The notes under the pieces are model-generated. The model did not search any database, was not told the origin of the DNA, and saw only the letters and a program-made list of their open reading frames with translations. A program made the position numbers and the translations under genes. From assembly GCA_001600635.1 (NCBI GenBank), contig BCKL01000002.1:1181425-1245424 (forward strand): a DNA stretch of 64,000 nucleotides, in the 5' to 3' direction. Source of the DNA: Leucosporidium creatinivorum. Lineage: Eukaryota; Basidiomycota; Microbotryomycetes; Leucosporidiales; Leucosporidiaceae. This document shows, in pieces, positions 44,318 to 55,478 of this stretch (position 1 is its first letter; the number at the start of each line of letters is the position of its first letter).

Positions 44318-44586
44318 ACGACTCCATGTAGTCTCCTCCCCCCTCATGTCGATAGAGTTGTAATCACTAGCGAGCAGTGCTAGAAGCAGCTGTCTCGCGT
44401 CTCGCTCTCTGCGTGAAGTTCCTCTTCGTAATGCTCGGCGAAGGCTGACGACTAAGCAGATTCGTATTTCGACAAGAAGAAGGGGTACGAACGGGGACTG
44501 AGTGAAGAGGGGAAAAACTATCCGAGAGAAGCGGGAGAAACTAAGCACATAGTGTTACACCTCAATGCGAATGAGAGAAGCCGACC

Positions 44587-46257
44587 TCAAGCGACCAAGA
44601 AGCTCGACGACGTCTCTCCTCGCTCGGCTCCATCCCTCGCCGCGCTACTCCAAGCAGGGACAGGAAGGTGGAACCTCGCCGCCGGAGTCGAGCTGGGAGC
44701 TGCTGCGAGAACGGGGGAAGGCGCTGGTTCTGTCGAACTGGGGATGTAGAAGGCGGGAGCCGAAGGAGGGGCAGGGGGCGCCGAGCGTTTGCGGTAGGCT
44801 TCGAGGAGGGCTTGGTGCGGTTCTGCGTTTTGGGAGAGGCCGAGTCCGTTGGGAAGGGCCATGAGGGAGGCGTAGGAGGGGGAAGTATAGGCGGCTGCGA
44901 AGGCCGAGGCGGGGTACGAGGTGTTGTTGGTCGTGGGGAACGTGAGGTGAGGCGATTGTTGCGATTGCGAAGGGTCCATAGAGTTGGAGAGAGGGCCAGC
45001 CGTGGCGGGGATCGAGAAGGCGGGCATGGTGATGGAGGCGGGAGTGCTGGTCGAGGCTTGCTGCTGCTCTCGGCGTTGACGGTCGGCGGCGGCGAAAGTG
45101 GCGGCAAAGTCAAAGTCGAGATGGGTCTGGGGTTGGTGGTGAGGAAGCATGGCGAGCTTTGAATGGGTCGAGGGAGGAGTAGGTGGTACAGCAGCGTTGA
45201 GCAGGTCCTCGAGCGTCGAGCCCGGCGGCGGTCCCTCGACCGAGGCGGCGAAGGACTCAAAGTCGAAGCCATCCTCTGGTGGCTGGACCGAGGTGAGGAA
45301 AAGAGAAGAGTTGTTGGAGTGGAGAGGGTCGTTGGCGAGGATGGCCTCGAGGTCGGTGAGCGTGTCGCGCTGGAGGTCGTTCGGCGAATAGGTCGTGAAG
45401 GCCGGCGAAGGGTACTGCGATTCGGGCAGGTCTTTGTCCTCGGGCGAGTACAACTTGTCCTGGTCGTCGTCCTCCTCCTCCGAGTCCGAGCCCGAATCGA
45501 GGGCGCCGCTCGACTCGGGGCTGTTCACGAGGGAGAAGGAGCCGAGAGCCTCGGGCAGGCCGGCGAGGGTGTTGGCGCGAGGACGGCTCATCGGAGGGTT
45601 GAGGGAGGGCATGGTAGTGCCGTAGCTCACGTCGCTGTAGCGGCGCATCGGCATGAACGTCTGGTCCAGCGGCAACGAGGTTTCGCCGACGTAGGGGCGC
45701 GAGTAGGCGGGAAAGCTGGGAGGCATGATGGGCAGGGAGAAGGGGTACGGGAGCGAGGAGGACGTCTTGGGAGGCGAGGCGGGCGGCGGCAAAGACGCTG
45801 GCTTGAGTTCGATCGGCTTGGTCGAGGGCGAGACAGAGGTTCCCTTCTTGAGCTTGCGACCGGCCTTGGCCGTTGGACCGTCCTCATCCTTGCGCGTGTG
45901 TAGTCGTACATGTCGGTTCAAAGTGTCTCTACAAATCCCGAGAATGTCAGTTTCATTCATCCGGCACCTGGACCGAACAGGCCCAAACGGAGCTAGCTGG
46001 GGCTCACTGGCGAGCAAAGGTCTTGCCACAGTGCGAGCAGGCGTAGGGGCGAACCTGGGTGTCTTTGGGGGGGTCAGTATACTTTCAATGTACGCTGTCC
46101 TGCTCTACTTACGCGTCCTGCTGTGACGCTGCGCATGTTCGAGCTTCTTGAATGCCGCTCCACAGTGCAACACTGTACAGACGTGAGTCTTGCCATCCTT
46201 GCCATCTCGTCGTATAGTAGTGATGCCTTCTGCTACTTCGGTGCCAGCCTTGGTCAT
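44587..46257 (-). CDS. C2H2 zinc-finger transcription factor
   Basis: Nuclear DNA-binding protein with two adjacent C2H2 fingers at the N-terminus. Finger 1 is CTVLHCGAAFKKLEHAQRH...H and finger 2 is YACSHCGKTFARQDTLNRHV...H, joined by a short linker (RTHTQVRP). The finger region is assembled from three exons. The first junction uses the acceptor ...ccccaaag because that restores HTQVRPYAC; the second gives ARQDTLNRH. The remaining ~400 residues are one long exon rich in Pro, Ser and Ala with an acidic run (DSGSDSEEEDDDQDK), a typical activation region. Roughly 500 residues in total. Paired N-terminal fingers with this spacing recall the Msn2/Com2/Adr1-type layout, but the specific orthologue is not clear. 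Convergent with IML2, whose stop is 269 bases away. Confidence 0.82.
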
Positions 46258-47282
46258 GGTGGAGGGCTCGGAGGTGCTGGGTCAAGAGCAAGAGACGCTC
46301 AAGTGGGTTGACCGTCGGCGCTTGTGCTCGGAGAAAAAGCGAGACGGAGGAGGCGTCCTGTAGTGCACCAGAGTAGTCGGGTGCTGTAGTGTACTATCCT
46401 GGGCTGCAGGCGACCAGGGACCGAGGTGTTGTCGAGGCGTGTGGAGGGACTGGGGAAGAGGTTGATGGGGCCCTTCGCTCGAGGCCGGGGATGGGCTCAG
46501 CGCACAGGAATCAGGATCACCTGGCCACTTCAAATCGTCATGTACAAGAAAGTGGCCTTTTCTTGGACGACTACAGAAATGCTTCTGTACACCTACAGCC
46601 CTTTTTTTCTATCGCTGCACCTCATTCGGCGGTTCCTCCTTCGCTTCCCGTCTCGCTCCTCTGCCGAGATCGGCGCTCCAGTGAACCGTGCTCGCTGCTC
46701 TCCTGTATATCTGCAGCTCGCTCTGTCAAGCTCTTCAGGCTCTACCGAACGCGCTACACCTCGCCTTCCATACCTCACTACAGCGCCATCGTCGGAGCAC
46801 CTTGTGCCGCTCGGAGGGCGAAGGCAGGAACCTCGAGCTCGTTTCGTCAATTTTGTCTCGTAACACTCGGCACAAGCGCGGCAGAACTCGATACACCAGC
46901 TGGTAAACTGCTTTCGTAGCCATGGTTATCTTGCGGGGACGTCGCCCGAAGCCGACAATCCCCTACATCCTCCGTGTGGCCCCAGCGCCATACAGGATGA
47001 TAGCGGGGCTTTGAGGCTTGGTGCAGCGGGGTGAAGGGAGATTTGGGAGCTGCAGCAGTTGCGAGCAAAGGGAAGGAGCTGCTGGGAGCAGCAGAGGAGC
47101 GAGCGCCACCGCCGAGCTTCGGCGTTCAGTTCCAATCTCTCCTTCGTGTACGAGGCGAGATAACGTCCTCGTCGAGCGAGCAACGGAAGGCTCCGTGTAG
47201 CCTGCCTTACGCCTGTTGCGGTCCCATGGCGAGCCAGCGAGCCGCACAGCTATCGTTCTTCCTTTCATTCGGCGTCAGCCCT
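46258..47282. other. 1-kb spacer upstream of C2H2 gene
   Basis: Promoter of the C2H2 gene (-) and 3' UTR of the dehydrogenase (-). Several overlapping short open frames on both strands; none has splice or domain support. Confidence 0.4.
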
Positions 47283-48771
47283 CTACTTCTTCTCGTACCC
47301 ACCACGGTGCACCACTCCCGCACCAGCCTGCGCCTTGGGGAACACCAGAACATCCGCAATGTTGACATGGTCTGGACGGGAGGCAGCCCAAACGATCTCT
47401 TCAGCGATCTGTGACCCCACGGCGACGGAAGTCAGCGAGCGCCGAGAGGAAGGAGAATGAGAGACGGACGTCGTAAGCGACCAGAGGCTGGACACCTTCG
47501 TACACCTTGTCGGCCTTCTCGCGGTCGCCTGTGAGATGGGGAGGCGGGTCAGCAGTGTTGGTTTGGCGCTGAGGGAGAAGAAACGACTCACCTCGGAAAC
47601 GAGTGACGGAGAACTCGGTCTCGACCATACCTGGGAGCAGCGCAGACTCGTCAATTGGACATCAGGGGGAGGGAGACAGGTAAGAACGCACCAGGGCAGA
47701 TCTGAGTGACGCGAATCGGCGTGCTGACGAGCTCGCGAAGAAGGGAGCCGTTGAAAGCCGAAACGGCGTGCTCTGCAGGAGGTCGAGGTCAGTCGAGTGC
47801 TCGCACAGGGAAAGAGAGCTTCAGAAGTGCTCACTGGTAGCGCAGTAGATCGATCCTCCGGCGTAGGCTTCCTTGCCAGCTGCGAAGGGGGAGGTTTAGC
47901 GCCGAAAAGAGAGCGGTGGGAGCTGCGAGGGGCTTACCAATGGATCCGAGGTTGATGATGTGACCTGAGTTTTGCTTCTTGAAGACTGAAAGCCGTGCAA
48001 ACATCAGCTTTCGCTCAAGAAGAGCCAGCCTCTGCCCTCGCCGAGCCTCAACGGTCGCCGAAAAGAGGCTTGAACACGAGGACAGGCGGCGCAAAAGCTT
48101 ACCATTGACGAAGATCTGAGTCAACGAGATCAATCCGAGGACGTTGGTGTCGAACATGGTCTGCACGTCGTCCTCGGCGATCTGGCCAACGTGCTCCGTG
48201 CCGAGCACCATTCCGGCGCTGTGAAGAAGCTTGTTAGCTCAGCTAGAGTACCTCGAAGACGAGAGAGACTCACTTGTTGACCAGGATGTCGACCTTTCCA
48301 CTGGAGCGAGACGAGACAAGTCAGCAGCGCTCCGGACGAGCCGAGCATCCTTCCCCTCGACTCACGCGCTCTCAGCAAAGGCCTTGATCGCTTTGCGATC
48401 CCTCATATCCAGCACACTGGTAGACACGGTCACACCGCTCTCCCTAGCCTTCGTTGCGACCTCATCGAGCTGAGTTTGACGACGGGCGGTGAGGATGAGG
48501 TTGGCGCCCGCGCGGGCGAACAGCAGAGCGGTCTCGGCGCCAATTCCACCTGTGGCAGAGCAGGGAGAGAAAGTAGAGTGATGCAGCGACGAGCGACGAG
48601 CGAAGGACGTGCAGGTGACGGGAGAGGTGGCAGAATGGCAGAGAGCATCAGCGAGCTGCCGACGGCGGAGTGGGGTCGAGACTCGAGCGGCAGGAAGGAC
48701 TCACCTGAAGAACCGGTGATGAGGACAGTCTTTCCAGCCAGGCGGGAAGAGTTGAACACAGACTGAGCCAT
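47283..48771 (-). CDS. short-chain dehydrogenase/reductase (YMR226C/YdfG-like)
   Basis: NADP-dependent classical SDR; relatives oxidise L-serine, L-allo-threonine and 3-hydroxy acids in the cytosol. About nine short exons, roughly 280 residues. The Rossmann cofactor motif [20 protein letters not shown] is split by an intron. It is followed by NLILTARR (the Arg favours NADP), LDMRD, and the NNAG core ([17 protein letters not shown]). The catalytic triad lies in [20 protein letters not shown] then CATKHAVSAF (Ser, Tyr-x3-Lys). The substrate-side stretch is [21 protein letters not shown], and the family's C-terminal block is [17 protein letters not shown]. The start at [20 protein letters not shown] fits the usual 10-15 residues before the Rossmann strand. 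Complete, with no missing residue. Confidence 0.88.
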
Positions 48772-49478
48772 TTTCGAGGTGAGAAGTGAGATGCGAGAAG
48801 TAGGAAGGAAAGAGAGGCCGACCAGCACGCAAGTGGCTGAGCTCGTGCTAGAGACTAAATCGAATGATCGATAGCTGCACGGTAGCAGCGGAGGCTAGCG
48901 AAGCTGTCTGTAGTTCAAGGCAACGCTTCTGCCCCTGTAGCGTAGTTTCGGCGAAGGGGAAGGGGACTCCCTTCGCGCACCGGGATTGGGAGGCAGTCTG
49001 TAGAAGACGACAGTTTGCAGGAGAGCGACTACACCTTGCAGATTTAATTCGAGTCCGATTTGATTCTCGAAGCAGCTGGAAAAAGCTCAAATGCAGAGGG
49101 AAAGCTGGTCGAGAAGGAGCGCCGAGCAGTCGGCGAAGCTCTGTGGTGCAGGTATGCATTCCGGGCTTTGTGAGCCAGCCCACGCAGCTTCAAAAGCCGT
49201 GGAAAGTACACCACACCGGCTCGATATCTCTCGACTGGTCTTAACCCGAGCTAGTCCCTACTCCTAGCTCGGCGATGGCTTTCTCGAGCAGCGACGGCTG
49301 TACAAGAGCGAGTTGTTGGCTTCCAGCTAGCCATGGGACCATTTGAGATGTGTTTTGAGCAACCTACGCTCTCACTGTAGCACAACAGCCCCGTGAACCC
49401 ACTCCGAACGGTCCCCTCGCCCGACACTTCGCGTCTCGAACTGGCCGATTCCAAGTTCTTGCTCCTCCCACATCCGCC
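48772..49478. promoter_or_regulatory. divergent promoter region (dehydrogenase / mL46)
   Basis: 707 bases between divergent start codons. Holds both promoters and two exact CGCCGAGC/GCTCGGCG copies (49120, 49267). No gene seen. Confidence 0.4.
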
Positions 49479-50572
49479 ATGGTCCAGTCTCGCACCCTCT
49501 CGTCTGCGCTGAGCTCAGCCTGCAACTGTAATGCTGCACTTCGGACACAGGGTAAGCTACAGCTCTACAAGGCTACAGCTCAGTCTCCGCGTTTTTCTCC
49601 CGCTGACCCTGCTCGTTTCCAACAGCTCGGCACCAATCGACCTCGGCCGCTTCCTCTTCGCAGCGGATCGTCGCTGCAGCACTTCTCTCCCGCCCGCCTC
49701 TGCTGCTACCGGCCCTTACCCCGCTGGAAGAGTCCTACTACACCTACCAACGACGCCTTCACCGCGCCCTCGCCAAACCGCTCTCCGCTTCGACCGAATG
49801 GTTTTTCAAGAAGGGCTCAGCATCAGAGAAGAGTTTTGTCGCTTTTGATCAGAAGGTTGACAAGGAGCGAGGAGACGAGGGGGAGTTGAGCGCCTATGTC
49901 AAGGCGGGCGAGGAGGTCGAGGGAGCGCCAGAGGTCGTTGGGAGGGAATCTGAGGCGGATAAGAAGGGGGATGTGACAAGTTTGGAGAGGAAAATGGACA
50001 GGACGCTGTACCTGCTGTTGAAGAAGGATAGGAAGGACAACGCCTGGCAGTTCCGTGAGTTCTCGCCTTTCCCTCAGCGCTCGAAGCTGTAGAGCCTTAC
50101 AGCTCTTCGCACCACTTGCTGATCTTTCGCTATATCTTACTACAGCCCAAGGAGGTGTCGAAGGTGACGAGTCGCTGCTCGAGGCCGCTCAGCGCGAGCT
50201 CGTCGAAGAGACCGGACCCGACATGGACATTTGGGCCACTGGACGAGCCCCTGCTGGTGCTTACGAGTACAAGTTCCCCAAGGACTTTGTCAAGAAGAAC
50301 CCTGGACATGATGGAGCTACCGTGCGTGTCTTGCCAGCCCTCGGCGCAGGCGGTTTCTCTGCGCCGAGCTTTTCCTTTCCGATGCTCTGAGGCTGACTCT
50401 GCTCTCACCTACCCAGGTCTTCTTCCTTCCCATGCGCATCATTCGAGGGCAAGCCAAGCCCAACAAGAAGGAGGGACTGGTCGACCACGCCTGGTTGACC
50501 AAGGAGGAGATCAAGGAGAAGGTCTCGGCGGATTACTGGAAGGCTGTCGAGCCCATGTTGTCGGATCTCTAG
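49479..50572 (+). CDS. MRPL17: mitochondrial ribosomal protein mL46 (MrpL17), Nudix fold
   Basis: Large-subunit mitoribosomal protein. Four exons, roughly 290 residues. The N-terminus is Ser/Ala/Arg-rich (MVQSRTLSSALSSACNCNAA) as expected for import. The family block ALLSRPPLLLPALTPLEESY then YTYQRRLHRALAKPLSASTE follows, with LERKMDRTLYLLLKKDR and the Nudix-fold core GGVEGDESLLEAAQRELVEE ending TG. That core fits the catalytic Nudix consensus Gx5Ex7REUxEE, which ribosomal members often lose, so either the residues are structural or some activity remains. The C-terminus is VFFLPMRIIRGQAK, then HAWLTKEEIKEKVSADYWKA. Head to tail with GPI2 218 bases downstream. Confidence 0.88.
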
Positions 50573-50790
50573 CGTTGTTTAGGATGTTGTGCAAGCAGCA
50601 GTATCGAGCTGCATCCTTGTCCTGCGAAACGGCGACCTGACTACATGCTCGAGGCGCCTGCCGACCGGGAAAGGCGCTTGCCTTCCTCGTTCTCGCTCGT
50701 TCTGCTTCTTCCGGCTCGCGTGCAGCAGCGGTATCAGCAAGAGGAGGAGGGACTTCACCAGAGTATGGCCTACTGATCTACGACGCGCCT

Positions 50791-51942
50791 AGTGAGCTCC
50801 TTCACTTGCTCAGCTCTCGAAGGCGCGGTAGCTCACCTTGCTCTGCTGCTCTCCAAGTGCCCCTCTTCCAGTCACCCTCGCGAGAGCCGTATCGCAAGGT
50901 GCTGTACCTTCGCCAAGAATACCAGGACAACTATGTCGACTCGTCTTTCCTCTCCGACTTGCAGCGGAATGGTGCGTCTCTCGAGGTTGCTCTGGCTGCT
51001 CTGCAGCACATCAGAGCACTCGCTGCAGCTCAGCATCATCGACTGACGATACACTACTACACAGTCAACGTTCACCCTGCATCATTACCGGTCCTCCTCG
51101 CTCAAACGCTGCCCATAACTCAGCACCTCGCTTCGACCTTCATCTTCATCTCCATCTTCATCCGTCTCTCACGCGGTGCATTGGATCCTCCTCGACTACT
51201 CGCTTTCTCCGCCGTGGTGGCCATCATCTGCCGCATCTGGTCCAATTGGATCTCGGCGCCGACGACCAACGGCGGAGCTGGAGGGTCGACAGGATCCAGC
51301 GTCGTCGCGCCTCTGATACCACTCTTCACGCTGTATCTACTCAGTCCAGCGTTGAAGACGTTGACTAAGGCCACCACCTCGGACTCGATCTGGGCGCTCA
51401 GCGGCACGTTATTCTGCATCAACCTCTTCCTCGGCGACTATCGTTCCATCCCTTCCTCCTACCCTCGACCTCTCCCATCTCCCTATCACACCACTCTCTC
51501 TCCCTCCCTCTCAGCCGAAGACGAAGGAGCCCCCGAACTCCCCTCACCACCAGCTCCACCTCCACCCCGAAGCAAGTCGACCTCAACCCTCCCCCTCACG
51601 GCCGCTCTCTCCGCCTCCACCGTCCTGGCCTCACGCCTCTCCTCCAACCTCTCTGTCTTCTCCCTCCTCCTCTTCTCAACCCTCTGGTTCGGCCCCTTCC
51701 CCCTCCTCCGCTCCGATCTGCCCATCAAACCGACCATCCTTCTCACCGTGCTTCTCGTTGGTGGGGCTCTGTGGAGCTTGATGGGAATAGGAGGAGGAGC
51801 AGTAAAGATTGCCTTGGCGATGCTGTTGGGGATTAGTGTTGCTGCACCGATGGGGAGAGGGTGGTTGATGATTCGGTACAAGGATCGGGTTAGAGGGCCT
51901 TGGGATCAGGCGGTGCCGAGGGTGGGAGGTGGTGGGACTTAA
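50791..51942 (+). CDS. GPI2: GPI2/PIG-C, GlcNAc-PI transferase subunit
   Basis: ER membrane subunit of the complex that adds N-acetylglucosamine to phosphatidylinositol, the first step of GPI-anchor synthesis. Exons 50791, 50858-50971 and 51065-51942 sum to 993 nt, giving 330 residues. Family motifs: KVLYLRQEYQDNYVDSSFL near the N-terminus, then LPVLLAQTLPITQHLASTFI and several hydrophobic spans (FIFISIFIRL; VVAPLIPLFTLYLLSPAL; NLSVFSLLLFSTLWFG; ILLTVLLVGGALWSLMG). The C-terminus has YKDRVRGPWDQAVPRV, the family's end block. No in-frame ATG exists before the conserved part. The best model splits the start codon, A at 50791 and TG at 50858, across a GT-AG intron, giving MPLFQSPSREPYRKVLY. A proline-rich cytosolic loop (about 51,520-51,580) is extra relative to most members. 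Function sure, start tentative. Confidence 0.85.
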   Translation, partial: SELLHLLSSRRRGSSPCSAALQVPLFQSPSREPYRKVLYLRQEYQDNYVDSSFLSDLQRNGASLEVALAALQHIRALAAAQHHRLTIHYYTVNVHPASLPVLLAQTLPITQHLASTFIFISIFIRLSRGALDPPRLLAFSAVVAIICRIWSNWISAPTTNGGAGGSTGSSVVAPLIPLFTLYLLSPALKTLTKATTSDSIWALSGTLFCINLFLGDYRSIPSSYPRPLPSPYHTTLSPSLSAEDEGAPELPSPPAPPPPRSKSTSTLPLTAALSASTVLASRLSSNLSVFSLLLFSTLWFGPFPLLRSDLPIKPTILLTVLLVGGALWSLMGIGGGAVKIALAMLLGISVAAPMGRGWLMIRYKDRVRGPWDQAVPRVGGGGT

Positions 51943-52219
51943 GAGCAGGATGGGAAGCTGTGTATTGATACCCAATTGACTTGGCGGTAACTTTTGAAGC
52001 GAGGAGAGGCAGGCAGTTGGACGAGCCGAGCACGGCTGCGAAGGTCGTGGGATCGCCGAGAGAGCGGCGACTTCGCTGGAGGAGTGGCTGGCAGTGAATC
52101 CACGAGGATTATGAAGGTACAGCAGCCTGTACGAATTTCATCAGCCTTCTCAATTGGCCCAACTTGACCCAATTCAACACCTCCGACGCTGGTCTTGCTT
52201 CTCCCACAATCTCCTCGTC

Positions 52220-53453
52220 ATGCTTCGTTCGACTCGCTCGCTAGCCCAGCGCACGGCGCGCTCCTTCTCGTCGACTTCGGGTATCCTCACGCACCCTACC
52301 AAGCCCCTCGATCCCGCTCCTCTCCCTTCCGCCGCCTCGCCTGTTCCCCCTCCTCCTCAGCCCAACGCGTCGGCCGCTCCTGGCCCTTCCACTCACTTTG
52401 GCTTCAAGGATGTACCAGAGGCGCTCAAGGAGTCCATGGGTACGTACTCCGATCACTTTACTGTGCAACAGATCTCTAGCTAACGCCTCTTCTCCAACAA
52501 TCAAAAGTCAAAGGCGTCTTCTCCTCGGTGGCCTCGAGCTACGACGTGATGAACGATGCCATGTCGCTGGGCATTCACCGTCTATGGAAGGACCACTACG
52601 TCAAGAAGATGGACCCGCACGGAGGGATGCAATGCCTCGATGTGGCCGGCGGAACGGGCGATATCGCTATTCGCTTGCTGGACCATGCTAGGGAGAAGTG
52701 GGCGGATCGGGAGACCCATGTCCAGGTGTTTGATATCAACCCCGAGATGCTGGAGGAGGGCAAGAAGCGCTTCGCTAAGACCATGTACCACGGCGGTGAG
52801 CTCTCTCGGGATCGGAGGCGGCGTTGAAACTCCGCTCTTCGCTGGCTGTAAGACTGCAGAGCTGATACATATCTCCTCACACAGGCCCACAAGTCTCCTT
52901 CACCCTCGGTAACGCCGAGAACCTGGAAACAATAGCCGACAACTCGCTCGACCTCTACACCATCGCTTTTGGCATTCGCAACTGCACCCACATCGACCGA
53001 GTACTCAAGGAGGCGCACCGAGTACTCAAGCCGGGGGGAGTCTTCAGCTGCCTCGAGTTCTCCAAGGTCACCAACCCTGTCCTCGCCAAGTGAGTTTCGG
53101 GAGACGCCGAGGTTCGGCGATAGCTCGGGCGACGAGCTGATTATGCCTTCTCGACTCTCCTACGTCCCCTCTCTTCCATCAACTCCCTCCCACTTTCCCA
53201 CAATCCGCCCAATGCTTCCAAATGCTTCAGAGCATATGAGCTCTACAGCTTCAACGTCATCCCGCCAATGGGACACGTTCTGGCCGGAGATTCACAGAGC
53301 TACCAGTACCTCATAGAGTCTATTGAGAAGTTCCCGAACCAGGCCAACTTTTCGCAGATGATCGCGGACGCTGGGTTCACTGTACCGAAGAAGGAGCCGT
53401 GGGAGGATTTGACGTTCGGGATCGCGGCGATTCACACGGGAGTGAAGCTGTAG
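52220..53453 (+). CDS. COQ5: COQ5, ubiquinone-biosynthesis C-methyltransferase
   Basis: Mitochondrial-matrix SAM-dependent enzyme that C-methylates 2-methoxy-6-polyprenyl-1,4-benzoquinol in coenzyme Q synthesis. Four exons, about 310 residues. Presequence [20 protein letters not shown], then a Pro/Ser linker. UbiE/COQ5 signatures: [20 protein letters not shown], then RLWKD; the SAM site [36 protein letters not shown]; and the second family motif [17 protein letters not shown]. The end is [20 protein letters not shown]...[18 protein letters not shown], as in other COQ5 proteins. ATG 52220 is preferred over an in-frame upstream ATG (52154) because it starts a typical Arg/Ser presequence. All motif residues are present. 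Confidence 0.92.
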
Positions 53454-53762
53454 AAGGGATGGTGCAAGGACAATACACGACTGCAGACGGATCCAAGCTG
53501 CACGGCGCATTGCTTGACGGTGAGCAGAAGCGGCAGCGACTTAACGCTCGCGAGTGGGTGGATCTCGGCGATGAAGGCGCGCTCGAATCTCGTCTCAATG
53601 CTCCCGCCCGCCAGCAGGTGAAGAGCTACAGCCGCGTAGACTCTCGGTACACCTCTTCAAAGACTGTAGCCATCGTAAGGCGAGCACTTGAGGCACTAAG
53701 GGAGGCGATTAATTCCAGTTCCTTCGGCGTTGTCTTGAGCCGAGCGAGCATAAACGATTCCT
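53454..53762. other. convergent 3' spacer
   Basis: 309 bases between the COQ5 stop and the FAS1 gene stop. Nothing else seen. Confidence 0.45.
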
Positions 53763-55478
53763 CTACAAGACAAGCAATCCAGCAACGGCGAGCACAACAC
53801 CGACCCCTCCTCCTACCATGACCTTCTCAGCACCCGAGGCAGGCGCAGAAGCCGAGCCGCTGGGGGCGGTTCCGGTGGCGGTCTGGGACTCGCTGCCTCC
53901 CGCTCCTCCTCCTCCAACGGCGCCAGTGGGTTGGGCGGTAGCAGTAGAGCCGGCAGCGACGGCAGATGATGCGCTGTATAAAAAGAGGGTCAGCTCGAAG
54001 CTCAGCAGCCCGACGACGAAGAAGACCTACGCCGAAGAAGCGGCCGCGGCGTTCGATTCGGGGTTGGCGAGGACCGAGTCGATGAGGTGGACGACTCCGT
54101 TGGTGACGGGAATGTCGGTGCGGATGATGCGAGCGGTCGAGTTGCCCGAGGTGACGAAGACTCCCGTCGAATTGGCCGTGAAGGTGAGGTTGGCTCCACC
54201 CGCCGAGACGAGCGAGGCGCCGTCCGCAACCTCCGACGAGTAGACGGCGGTCCCGTTGATAACGTGGCTATAGCGTAGATGTGAGTTAGCTCATTTACAG
54301 GAGCCCGAAGAGAGCGACAAGGCGATTTTCGGGGCCCTTTGAACTTACTTCAGGAGGACGTTGGCGATGGAGGACTGGTTGAGGGTCGTGATGACCTCTT
54401 GAGCAGCGCTGAAGGCGTCGTTGACGGGCGCAAAGACGGTAATGCCGCGAGCCGAGTCGAGAACCGGGACGACCGCTGCGGCGTTCTCAGTCAACGCCGA
54501 GACGAGCGAGGTGAGGCCTGCAGCAGAAGCGGTCGCGGTGAGGGATTGGGGGACGCTGTTGGAAAGTTAATTGGTGAGTTGAGCCTGTCGGAATTGAGAG
54601 CTCGAGAGTCACGTACGTGAGGACCGAGGGGATGGCGTGGATGACACTGCAAACGCCGAAATCAGCACTCGGGCGAGCTGTAGCATCATGCTAAGCTCAC
54701 AGGTTCTGGAAGCGAGCACTGGCGACCGAGGTCACGTTGGAGAGCGCCTGAACGACCGTGACCCGGTTTCCAGTCGTCCCGTTCTTGGTGAGAACTCCGA
54801 CTTGACCTTGTCCTCCAGCTAGATTTAACGCCGACTCAGCTCTCTAATTCACGAGTCACCAAGAAACATTTCTACTCACGAAGGTTGACCAAGCCCGTCG
54901 CGTTCAGCGCGGAGCGCGCAATAGTCAAGCCCGAGGTGAGATCAGAGCTGGCGAAAGAGCCGTAGTAGATGTGGTAGAGGACAGTCTGGGCGACGAGGGT
55001 GTTGTTACTAGTAACCTCCGACGGAAGAGCAGCGAAAGCCTGGCAGGAGAGCAGCAGCATCAGCTTTGACCCCGACTGGACGGGAGGATCGCCGAGCACC
55101 GAACGGAGCGGATGAATGGCGATGACTCCGGAGGAGGACTGGACAATGGGAGCGTAGCGGACTGACCTCATTGGTAGGGGCGAAGATGGTCTTGTTGCCA
55201 CCATTGATCAAGAGAGGAAGGAGAGTATCGACGTTTGCTTGGGCGATAGAGAGGAGCGTGGTGAGGCTGCGTGATTCAAAGGAAGTGAGTGGCGCGCTCT
55301 TGTTGGCAGGAGGAGGTCTGATGTGAGGTGACATAGACCGACATACTTACTTGTTGTACTGTAGCGCGCTGATGAGACCAGCAGCGTAAGCTGACGAATT
55401 GGTCGCCTCTTGGGCTCGGGCCAGAGTGCCAAAGCAAAGCACTGAAGCGGTCACTGTAGAGCTGATGCTGAGCTTCAT
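53763..55478 (-). CDS. secreted FAS1 (fasciclin) protein, probably GPI-anchored
   Basis: Cell-surface adhesion-type protein with two fasciclin domains. About eight exons, roughly 400 residues. Signal peptide MKLSISSTVTASVLCFGTLA. Domain 1: LTTLLSIAQANVDTLLPLLI, KTIFAPTNEAFAALPS (the H1 motif), VLYHIYYGSF (the YH motif), ending in LVIHAIPSVL. Domain 2: SLTATASAAGLTSLVSALTE, ITVFAPVNDAFSAA, LLSHVINGTAV and NGVVHLIDSVLAN. Many N-x-S/T sites (NGT, NQS, NST, NAT) suggest glycosylation. After domain 2 comes a Ser/Ala/Gly-rich stalk and then a hydrophobic end (VMVGGGVGVVLAVAGLLVL) after small residues (ASGAEK), a good GPI-attachment signal. GPI2, an enzyme of that pathway, lies two genes away, but this is probably chance. 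Confidence 0.86.
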
